DNA of 64,000 bases, taken from the NCBI RefSeq assembly GCF_018613195.1, contig NZ_JAGGQQ010000011.1, forward strand, positions 124,001 to 188,000, written 5' to 3'. Under the pieces are notes generated by a model that saw only the letters and a list, made by a program, of their open reading frames with translations, did no database searches and was not told the origin of the DNA. Shown here one piece after another: positions 62,235 to 64,000 of the stretch (its first letter is position 1; the number at the start of each line of letters is the position of its first letter). Made by a program: the position numbers and the translations under genes. Origin of the DNA: Bacillus sp. ISL-45 (GTDB taxonomy: Bacteria > Bacillota > Bacilli > Bacillales > Cytobacillaceae).

Positions 62235-62708
62235 TCAGGTTGAAATGTCGATTTCAGCATATTGCATATCAACAATTTTTTGCAGTCTTAGTTCCAGAAC
62301 ACCATCCCGGTAGTTTGCTGCTGCTCCCTTACGCTTGACGGTTGCTGGCAATACTAGTGTGTGTTTATCTGATAGATCAGGAATGTGTTCAATGATTACC
62401 TGGTTCGAGGTATAGAACAGTTTCATTTGTTTTAACAGGTCTTCATCTTTTAGCGGTATCCTTACAAAAACAAAATCATGAGTTTCAAACATTTCCGCTT
62501 TTAGTCCAGTGTTCGGTTTGGCTGGTTCAGATGGAGGTTGCTGCTGCATCCCTTTGAGCCATTCTTCAGGCTTTAACATCCCTTGCATATTTGGCTGGAG
62601 CATTTTGCCCATCATTTGCTGGACATAATTTTCGATTTCATCTGGTTTCATTTCCAAAAACTTTTTCTGTGTATTTCGATCAAACGGCAATAGATTCCAA
62701 GGAAACAA
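62235..62708 (-). CDS. Hsp20/alpha-crystallin-like spore protein (GerT-like)
   Basis: 157 residues. N-terminal helical region with Gln/Met (NYVQQMMGKMLQPNMQGM), then an alpha-crystallin-type beta-sandwich (EMFETHDFVFVRIPLKDEDL, LYYTS-like strand, VLELRLQKI). The composition and N-terminus match GerT/CotP-type coat proteins of Bacillus more than general Hsp20 chaperones. Start ATG with a weak GAAGGCG-type ribosome site. Divergent from the SDR gene. Confidence 0.7.
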   Translation of the reverse strand: MFPWNLLPFDRNTQKKFLEMKPDEIENYVQQMMGKMLQPNMQGMLKPEEWLKGMQQQPPSEPAKPNTGLKAEMFETHDFVFVRIPLKDEDLLKQMKLFYTSNQVIIEHIPDLSDKHTLVLPATVKRKGAAANYRDGVLELRLQKIVDMQYAEIDIST

Positions 62709-62878
62709 TTATATCCCGCCTTTCAAGCAGACCATCTTCGATATGAATATTATATGCAGGCACCGGCCCAGCGGTTAAAGTCCACTTGGTGTGTGTGTAT
62801 AAAGGTTAAAAGTTGCAAAACAGCTAACTTCTTTTTAGTATAGGGATAAGCAATCTAACGAAGATGAGGGGTACAGTT

Positions 62879-63658
62879 GTGGAAAATAAAACTGCTTTGA
62901 TTACCGGAGGTGCCACCGGTTTAGGAAGGCGAACAGCACTGCAGCTTGCTGCCGAAGGAACAAATATAATTATTAATTATCGTAACAGTAAAACAGAGGC
63001 TGAACAGCTTGCTGAAGAATTATCGAATCGGTTCAACACAAAGAATCTTTGTGTTCAGGGAGATATCACCATCTATGATGACTGTAAGAAAATTGTATCG
63101 CAGGCCTTGAAGGAATTCACTGCGGTTGATATAGTCGTTCATAATGCAGGACCATACATTTCTGAAAGGAAAAAAATGGCTGATTATCATGTTGATGAAT
63201 GGAGTTACTTAATTAATGGCAACTTAAATGCAGTTTTCTATTTATCTAATTTGCTAATACCATCGATGAGGGAACGGAAGTGGGGAAGAATCATTACAGT
63301 TGGTTTCGACAGAGTCGAGTCGGCTCCCGGGTGGATTTACAGGTCTGCTTTCGCGGCAGCAAAGTCAGGATTAGCTTCTTTGACAAAGACACTCGCACTG
63401 GAAGAAGCGGAAAACGGGATTACTGCCAATATGGTCTGTCCCGGTGACATTACAGGGGAGTGGAAAGAGAGAGCAATCAGCGAATCCTTAGACTCCATCG
63501 ACACTTCAGTACCGGTAGGCAGACCGGGGACCGGGGAGGATATATCGAGAGTTATAAGCTTCCTTGCGAATGATGATTCAAGTTTCATAACCGGCAGTAT
63601 CATCCCTATTACAGGAGGAAAAGATGTGCTGGGAAAAGCTTTTCGTGAAAATCCATAG
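62879..63658 (+). CDS. SDR-family protein with altered catalytic residues
   Basis: 259 residues from GTG 62879 (GAGGGG 7 bases upstream; ATG 62864 overlaps the ribosome site). Rossmann motif TGGATGLGRR, NAG-like motif HNAGPY and C-terminal GSIIPITGG are normal. The catalytic YxxxK is FxxxK (SAFAAAKSGL), and no Ser lies at the expected position 13 before it, so the usual Ser-Tyr pair is gone. It may bind NAD(P)H without standard activity, or use the nearby Tyr in WIYRS. Confidence 0.82.
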   Translation: MENKTALITGGATGLGRRTALQLAAEGTNIIINYRNSKTEAEQLAEELSNRFNTKNLCVQGDITIYDDCKKIVSQALKEFTAVDIVVHNAGPYISERKKMADYHVDEWSYLINGNLNAVFYLSNLLIPSMRERKWGRIITVGFDRVESAPGWIYRSAFAAAKSGLASLTKTLALEEAENGITANMVCPGDITGEWKERAISESLDSIDTSVPVGRPGTGEDISRVISFLANDDSSFITGSIIPITGGKDVLGKAFRENP

Positions 63659-63668
63659 AATGGACCGC

Positions 63669-63702
63669 AAAAACGCCAGCTGGCGTTTTTTTTTTTTTTT
63701 TG
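63669..63702 (+). terminator. terminator after the SDR gene
   Basis: AAAACGCCAGCTGGCGTTTT, perfect palindrome, followed by a long T-run. Confidence 0.92.
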
Positions 63703-63854
63703 AAACGGGCTATCAATATGCTGAAAGTTAATGAATAAAACCTGATTGAATAACATGAAACAGGATGGGAAAACTACTAGCAATTAGCAATAAAAATGAA
63801 TGGAATTATCTAATTATTATTAGTATTTAGTTTAATCGAGCGGGGGTGGTTAAA

Positions 63855-64000
63855 ATGGGAATAGGGTTTAACATGAATAGGATAAACCCAAACCAGACGC
63901 AGGTTTTCTTTGAGGATGGACGGTATGAAACAATGACAGATGCCGAACTAGAAAAATTCCTGTCTGAAGCTTCCTTATCGGAACGGGAAGAAGAAACAGG
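63855..64000 (+). CDS. hypothetical protein, 5' part (runs off window)
   Basis: ATG 63855 follows GGGGGTGG by 6 bases. The frame is open to the window end: MGIGFNMNRINPNQTQVFFE, then DGRYETMTDAELEKFLSEAS. No family recognised in 48 residues. Confidence 0.6.
   Translation, partial: MGIGFNMNRINPNQTQVFFEDGRYETMTDAELEKFLSEASLSEREEET

Overview
The window reads as a chromosomal segment of a low-G+C, spore-forming Bacillaceae (Bacillus sensu lato). The signs are AGGAGG-type ribosome sites with ATG/GTG/TTG starts, many Rho-independent terminators, sporulation proteins (a SpoIIP-type amidase, Spo0M, a GerT/Hsp20-like protein) and a conserved backbone (KamA, YokU, YozE, YodN, YozD, DeoD, an LdcB-type carboxypeptidase, CtpA) whose members lie close together in Bacillus subtilis. 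No rRNA, tRNA, CRISPR array or intact insertion sequence was seen.

Layout. (1) 1-3.9 kb: lysine to beta-lysine module: end of the beta-lysine acetyltransferase, a sigma-54 activator, a textbook -24/-12 promoter, lysine 2,3-aminomutase and YokU. (2) 4-13.1 kb: a graveyard of metal and redox genes. It holds a frameshifted and truncated AraC-GH39 gene joined to a broken beta-propeller gene, a CopA C-terminal scrap, a Rieske gene with frameshift and stop, a frameshifted ferric-reductase-like membrane gene, and a ZnuA-type zinc-binding lipoprotein gene that has lost its start codon and frame but keeps a clear Zur box. Intact among them are a propeller protein with a small partner and a Met/His-rich multicopper oxidase. 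(3) 13.5-23.1 kb: an accessory SpoIIP, an F510_1955-like propeller protein, csoR-copZ-copA with two CsoR-type operators, a two-component system, a small Met/His membrane protein and a membrane-cupredoxin fusion. (4) 23.3-37 kb: two complete-looking Opp/Dpp/Nik-type import loci, each preceded by a CsoR-like operator. The first locus also carries a PIG-L/LmbE-like protein without its usual metal ligands, a small siroheme-reductase-like protein, a second CsoR and a MATE exporter. I consider this the most likely undescribed system. (5) 38-39.8 kb: four or five small SHOCT membrane proteins and an exported Met-rich repeat protein. (6) 40-47.5 kb: backbone genes resume (YozE, YodN, YozD, Spo0M, DeoD, LdcB), with a nine-copy 52-bp hairpin repeat between deoD and ldcB. 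(7) 47.7-64 kb: a second copA-copZ under a CsoR operator, CtpA, a COG0523 GTPase, a CstR-rhodanese operon, a lipoprotein/two-component system/FixH-like cluster, a CAP-domain exoprotein, an Hsp20-like spore protein and an odd SDR.

Working model. The stretch from about 3.95 to 41.9 kb is best explained as a copper/metal accessory island inserted beside kamA-yokU and already decaying at its left end. Copper sensing (two CsoR paralogues and five matching operators), export (two CopA ATPases, two CopZ), periplasm-side oxidation (multicopper oxidase, cupredoxin) and membrane stress sensing fit together. The new element is the linkage of two peptide/nickel-type importers to the same operator family. 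Several reading frames are broken only in the left part of the island, while neighbouring genes are intact, so genuine decay is more likely than general sequence error.
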